NCBI GenBank assembly: GCA_036389485.1
Contig: DASVPR010000040.1
Coordinates: forward strand, 184,315 to 248,314
Reading direction: 5' to 3'
Length of the DNA: 64,000 bases
DNA from: CADCVT01 sp036389485
GTDB lineage: Bacteria; Actinomycetota; Thermoleophilia; Solirubrobacterales; Solirubrobacteraceae
Part shown: positions 45,180 to 53,909 of the stretch, one piece after another
Layout: every line of letters begins with the position of its first letter
How positions within the stretch are numbered: position 1 is the stretch's first letter
The notes under the pieces: model-generated
Told to the model about the DNA's origin: nothing
Databases searched by the model: none
What the model saw: only the letters and a program-made list of their open reading frames with translations
Program-made: the position numbers and the translations under genes

Positions 45180-45206
45180 GAACGTAGCCGAGCCGCTGCT
45201 ACGTTC
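45180..45206. promoter_or_regulatory. Symmetrical divergent promoter with inverted repeat
   Basis: GAACGTAG (45180-45187) and CTACGTTC (45199-45206) form a perfect 8-bp inverted repeat with an 11-nt spacer. Each arm holds a TACGTT -10 hexamer exactly 8 nt before a GTG start (45172 on minus, 45214 on plus). Confidence 0.6.
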
Positions 45207-45213
45207 CCCGCCC

Positions 45214-45933
45214 GTGCACCAGGGCGAGTCGGTCAGCGTCGTCTTCCCCGCGTACAACGAGGAGGACGGGATCTCCGAGGCGGTCTCCTCCTTCCTCGCC
45301 GTCGAGCCGGTCGACGAGGTGATCGTGGTCGACAACAACTCGCGCGACCGCACGGCGCAGCTGGCGGCGGCGGCGGGCGCGCGCGTCGTCACCGAGACCC
45401 GCCAGGGGTACGGCTACGCGCTGCAGCGCGGGCTGGCCGAGGCGCGCACGGACCTCGTGATCCTGTCCGAGCCCGACGGCACGTTCTCCGCCACCGACGT
45501 CCACAAGCTGCTCGCCTACTCCGGCGACGTCGACCTCGTGCTCGGCACGCGCACCACCCGCGAGCTGATCTGGGAGGCGGCGAACATGGGCTGGTTCTTG
45601 AAGTGGGGGAACTGGCTCGTCGCGAAGCTGCTCGAGCTGCTCTACGACACGCCCTCGCTGAGCGACGTCGGGTGCACCATGCGCCTCGTCCGACGCGACG
45701 CGCTCGAGCGCTTCCGCGAGCAGCTCACGGTCGGCTCCGGCCACTTCCTGCCCGAGATGGTGGTCCTCGCCCGCCTCGCCGGCGTGACGATGCTCGAGGT
45801 GCCGGTGAACTACCGCGCGCGCAGCGGCGAGTCGAAGATCACCGGCAGCCTGCAGGGGACGCTCAGGACCGGGATCAACATGGTCCTGCTGATCCTGCGA
45901 TATCGGTTCGGGTCCGCACGAACGCGGAGTTGA
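45214..45933 (+). CDS. DPM1-like family 2 glycosyltransferase
   Basis: A 239-residue GT-A enzyme of the polyprenyl-phosphate mannose/glucose synthase type. SVVFPAYNEEDGISEAV opens the fold, VIVVDNNSRDRTAQLA binds the nucleotide, LSEPDGTF carries the metal-binding acidic residue, and YRARSGESKITGSLQGTLRT is the conserved DPM1-type end. There is no membrane anchor beyond a short hydrophobic C-terminus. It would load a sugar on polyprenyl phosphate for GT39-like enzymes such as the one encoded just downstream on the opposite strand, whose 3' end it overlaps by 59 nt. Confidence 0.88.
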   Translation: MHQGESVSVVFPAYNEEDGISEAVSSFLAVEPVDEVIVVDNNSRDRTAQLAAAAGARVVTETRQGYGYALQRGLAEARTDLVILSEPDGTFSATDVHKLLAYSGDVDLVLGTRTTRELIWEAANMGWFLKWGNWLVAKLLELLYDTPSLSDVGCTMRLVRRDALERFREQLTVGSGHFLPEMVVLARLAGVTMLEVPVNYRARSGESKITGSLQGTLRTGINMVLLILRYRFGSARTRS

Positions 45934-47611
45934 ACGCCTGCTGCGCGCCGAAGCACTGCTCGAGCGCGATCGACATCTGTGGCGGCACCGGCGGGCCGAA
46001 CGAGTCCTGCACCCACACCTTCAGGCGCGGCTCCTCGCGCATCAGCCGCGCGGTCAGCTCGTCGCCGCGGTAGACGGTGTCGTGCCCCTCCACCACCTTC
46101 GCGTAGGGCTTGATGTAGAAGCCGATGTCCTTCGAGACGAGCGCGATGTCGCCGGGCGCCAGCGCGCGGTTGGCCGCCTCCACCGCGGCGTTGAAGTCCT
46201 CGGTGTCGGGGATCGGGTGCAGCGGGGAGGTGTTCGCGTCCCGGGCATGGACGCTCTGCGCGACGAAGACGGCGGCCGCGACGAGCAGCGGCCCGGCGGC
46301 GAACGCGCGCGTGCGCGGCACGAACCGCCACGCGACCAGCAGCGCCAGCGCGGTGCCGCACAGCACGGCCGTGCGGAAGATCGTCTCCTCGTTGATCCAG
46401 GCGTCGTTCAGCGTCAGATCCGGCATCGCGGTCCCGGCGATCACCGCGACGGCGGTCGCGGCGGCGAGCGCGAGCAGCGGCGGGCGCTCGCGGACGTCGC
46501 GCAGGCACATCCAGGCGACGGGCAGGATCAGCAGCGGCAGCGCCGGCAGCGCGTACTTGCCCTGGTAGATGCTCGCGTTCGGCGACGCCCACGCGTACAT
46601 GAGCAGGATCGCCACGCCGGCGCCCCACAGCAGGTCCATCGGGCGCGGCCGGCGCGTGCGGACGAACGAGACGATCGCGTCGATGCCGTACGCGGCCGCG
46701 AGCATCATCAGCGCGGGCACGAACCAGCCGACCTGCCAGCGGAAGACCCACTCGCGGGCTTCGGGCGTGCCGCCGAAGCGGTCGCTCTTCTGGGCGAACG
46801 TGACGTCGAACGTGTAGCGGAACGGGATGTCGGTCGCCCAGCACCAGAGCGCGTAGGTCGAGAGGAAGAGGGCGGCCCCGCCCGCGACCACGATGAGGAT
46901 CTCGAGCACCGCTCTCTTCAGCGGCCTGCTGAGCAGCCACCACAGCGCCAGCGCGGGGACGACGACCGCGATCGTCGTGAGCTTCGTCCAGCCGACGAGG
47001 GCCAGCGCGGCGGCGAGGATCGCGAGCTCCTTCGGGCGTAGGAACGCCTCGCGCTTGGCGAAGCGCAGCGCCAGCCACAGCAGCAGCAGGATGACCGGCG
47101 CGTAGATCGAGGTGTCGATGTCGAGGAACGTGCTGCCCTGGCTCGCGTACGGGTGGAGCAGGAGCAGCGCGACGCCCGCGGTGCCGAAGAGCGGCCATCG
47201 TCGCCGGTCGATCTCGCGGGCGATGAGCATGAGCAGGACGCACGCGGCGAGCATCCCCGCGATCCCGACGCCGCGCAGCGAGTACGACGCGTCGGTCCCC
47301 AGCACGACCATGGACGCCGCCGAGACGTACTGGTACAGCGGCGGGTGCCAGGCACCGATGTACGGCTCGTCGTCCCACCGCAGCGGCTCGCCGGGCCTGA
47401 CGGAGGTGTCGAGCCGCAGGCGCTGGCTCTCCTGCGCCGAGATGTAGGGGCGGCCGTGCTCGTAGATGGCCTTCGCCATCCGCGGCCACTCGTTCTCCTC
47501 GATCCGCAGCGGCTGCCGGGCGAAGTGCACGGCGTTGACGAGGTAGAAGGCGAGGGCCCCCAGCAGCACGACGCCCAGCAGCACTCGGCCGCGTGTGGCG
47601 GTCGCTGTCAC
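45875..47611 (-). CDS. GT39/PMT-like membrane glycosyltransferase
   Basis: A 578-residue polytopic membrane protein with about eleven helices. The first large outer loop has an acidic segment (RIEENEWPRMAKAIYEHG) and GAWHPPLYQYVSA, the HPPL motif of GT39-type polyprenyl-phosphate-sugar-dependent transferases; FLDIDTSIYAPVILLLLW follows. A soluble C-terminal region (about 450-578) contains NRALAPGDIALVSKDIGFYI. GTG start at 47611, TACCGT 8 nt upstream. The acceptor, a glycan or protein, is unknown. Confidence 0.78.
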   Translation of the reverse strand: MTATATRGRVLLGVVLLGALAFYLVNAVHFARQPLRIEENEWPRMAKAIYEHGRPYISAQESQRLRLDTSVRPGEPLRWDDEPYIGAWHPPLYQYVSAASMVVLGTDASYSLRGVGIAGMLAACVLLMLIAREIDRRRWPLFGTAGVALLLLHPYASQGSTFLDIDTSIYAPVILLLLWLALRFAKREAFLRPKELAILAAALALVGWTKLTTIAVVVPALALWWLLSRPLKRAVLEILIVVAGGAALFLSTYALWCWATDIPFRYTFDVTFAQKSDRFGGTPEAREWVFRWQVGWFVPALMMLAAAYGIDAIVSFVRTRRPRPMDLLWGAGVAILLMYAWASPNASIYQGKYALPALPLLILPVAWMCLRDVRERPPLLALAAATAVAVIAGTAMPDLTLNDAWINEETIFRTAVLCGTALALLVAWRFVPRTRAFAAGPLLVAAAVFVAQSVHARDANTSPLHPIPDTEDFNAAVEAANRALAPGDIALVSKDIGFYIKPYAKVVEGHDTVYRGDELTARLMREEPRLKVWVQDSFGPPVPPQMSIALEQCFGAQQAFNSAFVRTRTDIAGSAGPC

Positions 47612-47619
47612 GGGGCCAC

Positions 47620-47629
47620 ACGGTATCGT
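47620..47629. promoter_or_regulatory. Divergent -10 pair at 47.62 kb
   Basis: Minus-strand TACCGT (47625-47620) is 8 nt before GTG 47611 and plus-strand TATCGT (47624-47629) is 9 nt before ATG 47639. The two share two bases. Confidence 0.5.
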
Positions 47630-47638
47630 CGCCTACCG

Positions 47639-48676
47639 ATGGCACACGGTGCACCAAAAACCCGTGCGTTGGTCACGGGCGCCGCCGGGTTCATCGGCTC
47701 GCACGTCGTCGACGAGTGCCTCGCTCTCGGGATGGAGGTCGTCGCGACCGACGATCTCTCCGGCGGCTTCCGCTCGAACGTGGCGGACGACGCCCTCTGG
47801 GTTCAGGGGGACCTGCGCGATGCCTCGTTCGTGCGCTCGCTGTGGGCTGCTCGGGGTGGCGGGCGGTTCGACTTCGTCTACCACCTCGGCGCGTACGCGG
47901 CGGAGGGGCTCTCCCACTTCATCCGCGCGTACAACTACCGGACCAATCTCGAGGCGAGCGTCAACCTCATCAACCAGGCGATCCTGCACGACTGCTCGCG
48001 GTTCGTGTTCACGTCGTCGATCGCGGTCTACGGGCGCGGGCAGGTCCCGATGACCGAGGACCAGGTCCCGCAGCCGGAGGACCCGTACGGCGTGTCGAAG
48101 TACGCGGTCGAGCTGGACCTGCGGGCGGCATCCGACGTGTTCGGCCTGGATTGGACCGTGTTCCGCCCCCACAACGTCTACGGCGAGCGCCAGAACATCG
48201 CGGACCCGTACCGGAACGTGATCGGGATCTTCATGAACAACGTGCTGCGCGGGCAGCCGATGCCGGTGTTCGGCGACGGGCTGCAGACCCGGGCGTTCTC
48301 GCACGTGGTCGACGTGGCGCCGGTGATCGCGCGGTCGCCGCTGGTGGAGGGCGCGCGGAACGAGGTGTTCAACATCGGCGCGGACGTGCCGTACACGATC
48401 CTCGAGCTCGCTTCGGAGATCGCCTCGGCCTTCGGGGTCTCGCCGGACGTCGAGCACCTGCCGGCGCGCAACGAGGTCGTGCACGCGTTCTCGGACCACG
48501 CGAAGGTGCGCGACGTGTTCGACCCACCGGAGCCTCTCGACCTCCGGACGGGGATCCGCCGGATGGCCGATTGGGTACGCGCGCACGGCGCCCGCGAGCC
48601 CGTCCCGTTCCGCGAGGAGATCGAGGTCGCGCGGAACCTCCCGCCGAGCTGGCGGGAGCGCGTCGCGCAGGGCTGA
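47639..48676 (+). CDS. NAD-dependent nucleotide-sugar epimerase (SDR)
   Basis: A 345-residue extended SDR. Motifs: VTGAAGFIGSHVVDECLALG, catalytic Ser in FTSSIAVYG, Y-xxx-K in DPYGVSKYAVE, and RPHNVYGERQNIADPYRNVI, followed by VFGDGLQTRAFSHVVDVA. This is the layout of UDP-glucose 4-epimerase and UDP-glucuronate epimerase/decarboxylase-like enzymes. It should supply a nucleotide sugar to the GTs around it. The next GT gene starts directly after its stop. Confidence 0.88.
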   Translation: MAHGAPKTRALVTGAAGFIGSHVVDECLALGMEVVATDDLSGGFRSNVADDALWVQGDLRDASFVRSLWAARGGGRFDFVYHLGAYAAEGLSHFIRAYNYRTNLEASVNLINQAILHDCSRFVFTSSIAVYGRGQVPMTEDQVPQPEDPYGVSKYAVELDLRAASDVFGLDWTVFRPHNVYGERQNIADPYRNVIGIFMNNVLRGQPMPVFGDGLQTRAFSHVVDVAPVIARSPLVEGARNEVFNIGADVPYTILELASEIASAFGVSPDVEHLPARNEVVHAFSDHAKVRDVFDPPEPLDLRTGIRRMADWVRAHGAREPVPFREEIEVARNLPPSWRERVAQG

Positions 48677-49966
48677 GTGCGCGTCCTCGTCGTGACGCCG
48701 GAGCTGCCGTACGCGCCGGGGGGCAGCGGCGGCTCGACGCGGCAGTTCCACCTGCTGCGGCGGCTGGTCGAGCGCGGGTTCGACGTGGACGTCGTCGCGC
48801 CCGTGCACGCGTCGCAGGACCCGTCGTCGTTGGGGGCGGCGGGCATCGCGCTGCACGGGGTTTCGCGGCCGCAGTCGCGCTTCAGCGAGACCCTCCACGC
48901 GCTGCGGACGCGCCCGCGGCTTGCCCTCGGGCCCCTCCGCGAACCGCTCCTCGCGTGGCAGGTCGACGTGTTCTGGACCGCTCTGCGCCCGATCGCCGAG
49001 CGCGTCATCTCCGCGGCTCCGCCCGACATCGTTCTGGTGGAGCACGACTGGGCCGCGTCCTGGGCCCGCGACCTCCCGGCGCCCCGCGCCCTCACCCTCC
49101 ACAACCTCTCGTGGCGCTACTACGAGAACCGCGCCCGCGCGGCTCGCGGCGTGCGCCGCGCCGCCCTCGCGGCCGAGGCGCGCCGCTTCGAGCGCCACGA
49201 CCGGCGGTGGCTTGCGCACTACGACCTGCTCCTCGCGGTGTCCGACGAGGACCGCGCCGCGGTGGCGGAGATCGCGCCGGGCGTGCGCTGCGAGACCGTG
49301 CCGAACGGCGTCGCCGCCGCGAGCCTCGAGCTGCCGCCGCCGTCCGGCGATCCGGTCGTGCTCTTCACCGGCCGGCTGTCGTACCCGCCGAACGCGGAGG
49401 GCCTGCTGTGGCTGCTGCGCGAGGTCTGGCCGCGCGTGGAGCCCGCGGCGCCGGCGGCGCGGCTGCTCGTCGTCGGCCCCGACCCGCCGGAGGAGGCCCG
49501 GCGCCTCGGCGGCCCGCGCGTCGAGCTCACCGGGTGGGTGGAGGAGATGGCGCCGCAGTTCGAGCGCGCCCACGTCGTCGCCGTGCCGATCCTCTCCGGC
49601 GGCGGGACGCGGCTGAAGGTCGTGGACGGCCTCGCCAGCGGCCGCCCGGTCGTCGCGACGCCGATGGGCGCCGAGGGCATCGCCGCGCGCGACGGAGAGG
49701 AGATCGTCCTCGCCCACGACCCCGACGGCTTCGCGACCGCGCTCCTCCACCTGCTCGCCGAGCCCGCCGAAGCCGCCCGCATCGGCGCCGCCGGCCGCCG
49801 CCTGGCCGAGGAGCGCTACGACTGGCGCACCATCGGCGACCGCCTCGCCGACCTGCTCGAGGAGCTCGCGACCGACCACCGGGGACTGTCCCCCCAATAT
49901 GAAGGGGACTGTCCCCGAAATATTAAGGGGACTGTCCCCCCCGGTTCTGCAGGCGGCTCGGCGTGA
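48677..49966 (+). CDS. Family 4 glycosyltransferase with repeat-derived C-terminus
   Basis: A 429-residue GT-B enzyme. VRVLVVTPELPYAPGGSGGS begins the acceptor domain; ALTLHNLSWRYYENRARAAR and VVLFTGRLSYPPNAEGLLWL lead to the donor domain, with PILSGGGTRLKVVDGLASGR and MGAEG. The fold ends near DRLADLLEELATDH. The last ~28 residues (RGLSPQYEGDCPRNIKGTVP and on) are encoded by three GGGGACTGTCCCC units and are not part of the family. GTG start directly follows the epimerase stop (no gap). Confidence 0.87.
   Translation: MRVLVVTPELPYAPGGSGGSTRQFHLLRRLVERGFDVDVVAPVHASQDPSSLGAAGIALHGVSRPQSRFSETLHALRTRPRLALGPLREPLLAWQVDVFWTALRPIAERVISAAPPDIVLVEHDWAASWARDLPAPRALTLHNLSWRYYENRARAARGVRRAALAAEARRFERHDRRWLAHYDLLLAVSDEDRAAVAEIAPGVRCETVPNGVAAASLELPPPSGDPVVLFTGRLSYPPNAEGLLWLLREVWPRVEPAAPAARLLVVGPDPPEEARRLGGPRVELTGWVEEMAPQFERAHVVAVPILSGGGTRLKVVDGLASGRPVVATPMGAEGIAARDGEEIVLAHDPDGFATALLHLLAEPAEAARIGAAGRRLAEERYDWRTIGDRLADLLEELATDHRGLSPQYEGDCPRNIKGTVPPGSAGGSA
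49881..49939. repeat. Three GGGGACTGTCCCC palindromes with 23-bp period
   Basis: Identical 13-bp palindromes start at 49881, 49904 and 49927, separated by AT-rich 10-bp spacers (CCAATATGAA and GAAATATTAA). They are translated as the tail of the upstream GT and end 23 nt before the next GT start. Same period as the unrelated array at 619-707. REP-like; no transposase nearby. Confidence 0.88.
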
Positions 49967-51003
49967 GTGGCGCGGTCGCGGTCGTCGTCGTCGCGCACGA
50001 CTCGGCGGGCGAGCTCGGTGGGTCGCTCGGGGCGCTGCGCGACCAGCTGCGGGAGGGTGACGAGGTCGTGGTGGTCGACAGCGGGTCGAGCGACGGCTCG
50101 GCGGAGGTCGCGCGGCGGGTGTTGCCGGAGGCGCGGGTCGTCGACGCGGGCGGGAACGTCGGGTTCGCGGCGGGGTGCAACCGCGGCGTCGGGGCGACGA
50201 GCGCGCCGCTCGTGCTGCTGCTGAACCCCGACTGCGTCGCGCAGCCGGGCTTCCTCGACGCACTGCGGGCCGCGGCGGCCGACCGGCCGGGGTGGGCCGC
50301 GTGGCAGGCGCTCGTGACCCTGCCGGGCGGCGACCGCGTGAACACCGCCGGCAACGTCGTGCACTTCCTCGGCTTCGGCTGGGTGGGCGGGCTCGACCGG
50401 CCGGTCGCGGAGGTCCCGCGCGAGCCGCACGAGGTCCCGTTCGCCTCGGGCGCGGCGATGATGGTGCGGCGCGAGGCGTGGGAGCGCGCGGGCGGCTTCG
50501 ACGAGCGCTACTTCATGTACGGAGAGGACCTCGACCTGTCGCTCCGGCTGCGGCTCGCCGGCCACGGGATCGGCGTCGTCCCGGACGCCCGCTGCGAGCA
50601 CGAGTACTCGTTCACGAAGGGCGACTACAAGTGGTTCTACCTCGAGCGCAACCGCTGGTGGACGATCCTGCGCACGTACCCGGCCGCGGTGATCGCCGTC
50701 GCGCTGCCGGGACTGCTCGCGTTCGAGGTCGCGCTGCTGGCGTGGTCCGCGCGCGACGGCTGGCTGCGCGCCAAGCTCCGCGCCCAGGCCGCCGTCGCCC
50801 GCGAGCTGCCCGCGATCCTCGCCCGCCGCCGCGCCATCCAGGCGACGCGCGCAGAGAGCGCGACCGCCTTCGCCTCGCACCTCACCGCCTCGCTCGATTC
50901 TCCCCACCTCGCGGGCGCCGCGAAGCTGCCGGGGGTCGTCCGGCTCCTGCGCCTCTACTGGCGCATCGCCCTCGCGCTGCTCCGCGCGATCGCCGCGCGG
51001 TAG
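49963..51003 (+). CDS. Family 2 glycosyltransferase (WbbL/rhamnosyltransferase-like)
   Basis: A 346-residue GT-A enzyme. VAVVVVAHDSAGELGGSLGA opens it; GFAAGCNRGV and LLLNPDCVAQPGFLDAL carry the donor and metal sites, and SGAAMMVRREAWERAGGFDE followed by YMYGEDLDLSLR-type residues (YFMYGEDLDLSLRLRLAG) gives the catalytic E-D. This is the WbbL-type layout of many dTDP-rhamnosyltransferases. A membrane-associated C-terminus includes a hydrophobic segment (about 240-262). GTG overlaps the upstream stop. Its 3' end overlaps the convergent GT4 by 49 nt. Confidence 0.88.
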   Translation: MSGAVAVVVVAHDSAGELGGSLGALRDQLREGDEVVVVDSGSSDGSAEVARRVLPEARVVDAGGNVGFAAGCNRGVGATSAPLVLLLNPDCVAQPGFLDALRAAAADRPGWAAWQALVTLPGGDRVNTAGNVVHFLGFGWVGGLDRPVAEVPREPHEVPFASGAAMMVRREAWERAGGFDERYFMYGEDLDLSLRLRLAGHGIGVVPDARCEHEYSFTKGDYKWFYLERNRWWTILRTYPAAVIAVALPGLLAFEVALLAWSARDGWLRAKLRAQAAVARELPAILARRRAIQATRAESATAFASHLTASLDSPHLAGAAKLPGVVRLLRLYWRIALALLRAIAAR

Positions 51004-51974
51004 ACGGCCTCGAGGCGCTCGGCGACGTCGCCCCACGCCGGGATCTTCGGCGGAGGACCGGGCGGGGGCGTCGCGGCGAGCTCGCGGAACGTCTCGACGA
51101 CCTCGCCGGCCCCGGAGACCACCCGGATCCAGCCGGGATGGCGCCCGGCGAGCTCGCGGTGGACCGGGAGGTCGCTGACGATCGCGGGCGTTCCCGCCGC
51201 GAGCGACTCCAGGACGGTCAGCGGCAGGCCCTCGTTCTCGCTGAGCAGCGCGGTCGCGGCCGCGGCGGCGTGGAGGCCGCGGACCTCCTCGGGATCGCGC
51301 AGCTCGCCGAGCCAGCGGGCGCCGGTCTCCGCGACGACGCTCTCGAACGCGCGGCGCTCGTCGTCGCGGCCGAGGACCGATCCGGCCACGACGACGGGGA
51401 TCGCGCCCGCGACCGCGCGCAGCACCGCCACCTGCCCCTTCCGCGCGGTCACGTGGCCGACGAGCGCGAGGAACGGCTCGCCGGGAAGGCCCGCCGGTGG
51501 CTGCGGCTCGACCGGGTCGACGCCGTTGGGGATGACCGCCGCGCGCTCCACCGCCGCGCCGAAGACGCGTTCGACGAGCGCGCGCTCGTGGTCGGTGAGC
51601 AGCACGAGCGCGTCGGCCCGCGCGAAGACCGTCCGCCGCATCCGCGCGGAGGTCACCGGCGCGGGCAGCCACGCCGCCGCGCGCAGCAGCCGCTCCTCGC
51701 GGCCGGGCGCGACGCCGAGCACCGGCGAGACGACCAGCGGCGCCTTGTTGCGCTGCCAATGATCGAGCAGCTCGTAGAGGAGCAGCTCGGCGCGAAACGC
51801 GTGCAGGACGTCGAACGACGCATCGGCGTCGAGGCGCTCGACCCGCTCGACGGCGTGCCCCCGCGCGCGGAGCGCCGCCGCCGTGGCCCCCATCTGCCGC
51901 TCCAGGCCGCCGCCGCCGAGCGCCGGCGGGACGCCCCCGAGGAACGCGATGCGAAGGGTCGCCTCGTCGCCCAC
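50955..51974 (-). CDS. Family 4 glycosyltransferase
   Basis: A 339-residue GT-B enzyme: RIAFLGGVPPALGGGGLERQ at the N-terminus, VIPNGVDPVEPQPPAG before the donor domain, FLALVGHVTARKGQVAVLRA, and LLSENEGLPLTVLESLAAGT with E-x7-E. The start is GTG 51974, one base after the upstream GT stop, with GAGGGA before it. It forms a two-gene operon with the GT at 51976. Donor unknown. Confidence 0.88.
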   Translation of the reverse strand: MGDEATLRIAFLGGVPPALGGGGLERQMGATAAALRARGHAVERVERLDADASFDVLHAFRAELLLYELLDHWQRNKAPLVVSPVLGVAPGREERLLRAAAWLPAPVTSARMRRTVFARADALVLLTDHERALVERVFGAAVERAAVIPNGVDPVEPQPPAGLPGEPFLALVGHVTARKGQVAVLRAVAGAIPVVVAGSVLGRDDERRAFESVVAETGARWLGELRDPEEVRGLHAAAAATALLSENEGLPLTVLESLAAGTPAIVSDLPVHRELAGRHPGWIRVVSGAGEVVETFRELAATPPPGPPPKIPAWGDVAERLEAVYRAAIARSSARAMRQ

Positions 51975-51975
51975 G

Positions 51976-53088
51976 TCAGTCCCTCGCCGGCGCGGCCAGG
52001 ACGCGCTCGTACAGCTCGGCGAGCGCGGTCCGGATTCGCCGATGGTCGAAGTGCTGCTCGGCGCGGCGGCGGTTCCACGCGCCGCGCTCCGCGCGGAGCC
52101 CCTCGTCGCGCACGAGGGGCTCGAGGGCGTCGGCGAGGGCGAGCGGGTCGTGCGGGGCGACGAGGCTCTCGCGGCGGCCGACGACCTCCGGCAGCGACCC
52201 GGACTCGCCGACGAGCACCGGCAGCCCGGACGCCATCGCCTCGACGACCGCGAAGCCGAACTGCTCGCGCCAGTTTCGCGTCGGGCCGCTCGCGAGCACG
52301 AAGACGTCGGCGGCGCGGTAGGCGCACTCGATCTCCCCCCACGGGACCCGCTCGAACCGCACGCGATCGCGGACGCCGAGCTCGGACGCGACCGCCTCGA
52401 GCCTCCCGCGGGACGGGCCGTCGCCGACGAAGGTGACCTCCGCGTCGAGGCCCCGTCGCGCCAGCAGCCCGACCGCGATGACGAGATCCTCCACCCCCTT
52501 TCCCGGCTCGAGGCGGGCGACGCTGAGGAGTCGGGTTCGCGCGCCGGGGGTGGTGGCAGAGGAAGGGCGGAAGCGGTCGAGGTCGGTGCCGACGGGGAGC
52601 AGCGTGATCCGGTCGTCAGGGACGCCGGCGAGCTGCAGGTACAGCCGCGCGCGCTCCGTGATCGCGACGCAGTGGTCGACTCCCGCGACCGTGGCGCGGA
52701 GGGTTCGGCGCACGGGCGGGGGCTGCGGCTTCAGCGGGATGTTCTCCATCACGCTCGCCACGACCCGCCTGCACCGGCCGGCGCGGCGCGCGCGGATCGC
52801 CTGCACCGTCGTGAAGTTCTCGAGCTCGACCGTGTGCGCGACGTCGTAGCCCTCCAGCGCCTTCTCGAGCCCGACGAGGTACTGCAGCGGCCCCGCCACG
52901 AGCTCCAGAGCGCCCCCGAAGCGCGGCCCGAGGCGGCGGCGCAGGTCCGCGGGGCTCGCGAGCCGCCGGACGCCGAAGCCCGGCCCGACGTCGCCGGCGA
53001 ACCCGCGGCTCACGAAGACGTCGCCGGGCGGGTAGTTCGGCAGGTCCCAGGCGCCGAGCTGGGTGCCGCGGACGAGGGCCAGTCGCAC
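51976..53088 (-). CDS. Family 4 glycosyltransferase
   Basis: A 370-residue GT-B enzyme. The N-terminus (VRLALVRGTQLGAWDLPNYP) is followed by ELENFTTVQAIRARRAGRCR; LLPVGTDLDRFRPSSA and LLSVARLEPGKGVEDLVIA begin the donor domain, and REQFGFAVVEAMASGLPVLV includes the E-x7-E motif (its first Glu inside WREQFG). GTG start with TAGCCT 7 nt upstream. First gene of a two-gene operon, divergent from the GT2/flippase operon. Confidence 0.9.
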   Translation of the reverse strand: MRLALVRGTQLGAWDLPNYPPGDVFVSRGFAGDVGPGFGVRRLASPADLRRRLGPRFGGALELVAGPLQYLVGLEKALEGYDVAHTVELENFTTVQAIRARRAGRCRRVVASVMENIPLKPQPPPVRRTLRATVAGVDHCVAITERARLYLQLAGVPDDRITLLPVGTDLDRFRPSSATTPGARTRLLSVARLEPGKGVEDLVIAVGLLARRGLDAEVTFVGDGPSRGRLEAVASELGVRDRVRFERVPWGEIECAYRAADVFVLASGPTRNWREQFGFAVVEAMASGLPVLVGESGSLPEVVGRRESLVAPHDPLALADALEPLVRDEGLRAERGAWNRRRAEQHFDHRRIRTALAELYERVLAAPARD

Positions 53089-53095
53089 CGCGGCG

Positions 53096-53118
53096 AGGCT
53101 AGCGGGACCGGCTACTGT
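53096..53118. promoter_or_regulatory. Divergent -10 pair at 53.1 kb
   Basis: TAGCCT on the minus strand (53101-53096), 7 nt before GTG 53088; TACTGT on the plus strand (53113-53118), 8 nt before GTG 53127. No ribosome binding site at either gene. Confidence 0.5.
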
Positions 53119-53126
53119 GGCGCGGC

Positions 53127-53909
53127 GTGCCCCGCGAGATCACGATCGTCGTGCCGGTCTGGGACGACTACGTGCGCTACCTCGACACGTGCGTGGCGTC
53201 GCTGCGGGCGCAGACCCCGACCCCGGAGATCCTGATCGTCGACAACGCGTCCGCGACACTCGTCCCGGAGCCGCCGGGCACGACGGTCATGCGGCTTCCG
53301 CAACGACTCGCCGTCGGCGACGCGCGCAACGCGGCGCTGCAAAGCGTCGACACCGAGCTGGTCATGTTCTGCGACGCCGACGACGAGCTAACCGAGGGAG
53401 CGCTCCAAGCGCTCTACGACACGCTCCGCGAAGACCCCGGGCTCGGGTTCGCGGGCGGCGGGATCGCCAAGCTGCCCGCGAACGGCGGCCCCGCCGAGCC
53501 GATCGACTGGCCGCCGCCGTACGTCCGAAGGCTCGCCCGCCATCCGCGCCTGCTGGCGATGCGCTCGCTCTGGCTCTCGAGCCTTCCGGCGACCTGCACG
53601 CTCTACCGCACCGAGATCGCGAAGGCCTCTGGCGGGTTCGGCGAGGGCCAACTCGGCGAGGATTGGAGCTTCGTGACCGCGGTGGCGTTCCGCGCACGCG
53701 GCGCCTTGATCGACCGGACCGTCCGGCGCTACCGCCTCACCGAGGACTCGCTCTTCCAGCGCGCGCGCTCGCTGCCCGCGCGGCAGAAGGCCCACAAGGC
53801 CGTGCGGAGGAGGATGCTCCACGACCCCGCCGTCCCGCTCTACGTGAAGGCGCTGATGCCGCTCTTCGCCCTCCACCACTGGTGGTTCTTGGGGAGGGAG
53901 GAGGAGTGA
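53127..53909 (+). CDS. Family 2 glycosyltransferase
   Basis: A 260-residue GT-A enzyme. EITIVVPVWDDYVRYLDTCV starts the fold, ILIVDNASATLV and RNAAL bind the nucleotide, and MFCDADDELTEGALQAL holds the D-A-D metal site. GQLGEDWSFVTAVAF carries the later E-D pair. The sequence ends with a hydrophobic, aromatic stretch (LFALHHWWFLG). It overlaps the flippase gene by GTGA, so sugar transfer and lipid-linked glycan flipping are encoded together. Confidence 0.85.
   Translation: MPREITIVVPVWDDYVRYLDTCVASLRAQTPTPEILIVDNASATLVPEPPGTTVMRLPQRLAVGDARNAALQSVDTELVMFCDADDELTEGALQALYDTLREDPGLGFAGGGIAKLPANGGPAEPIDWPPPYVRRLARHPRLLAMRSLWLSSLPATCTLYRTEIAKASGGFGEGQLGEDWSFVTAVAFRARGALIDRTVRRYRLTEDSLFQRARSLPARQKAHKAVRRRMLHDPAVPLYVKALMPLFALHHWWFLGREEE

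Noticed and set aside
47344..47356. GGTGCCAGGCACC, similar to the core of the 619-707 repeat.
   Set aside because: It encodes GAWH of the GAWHPPLYQY motif in a GT39-like enzyme, a conserved functional stretch, and has no 23-bp partner; coincidence is more likely.
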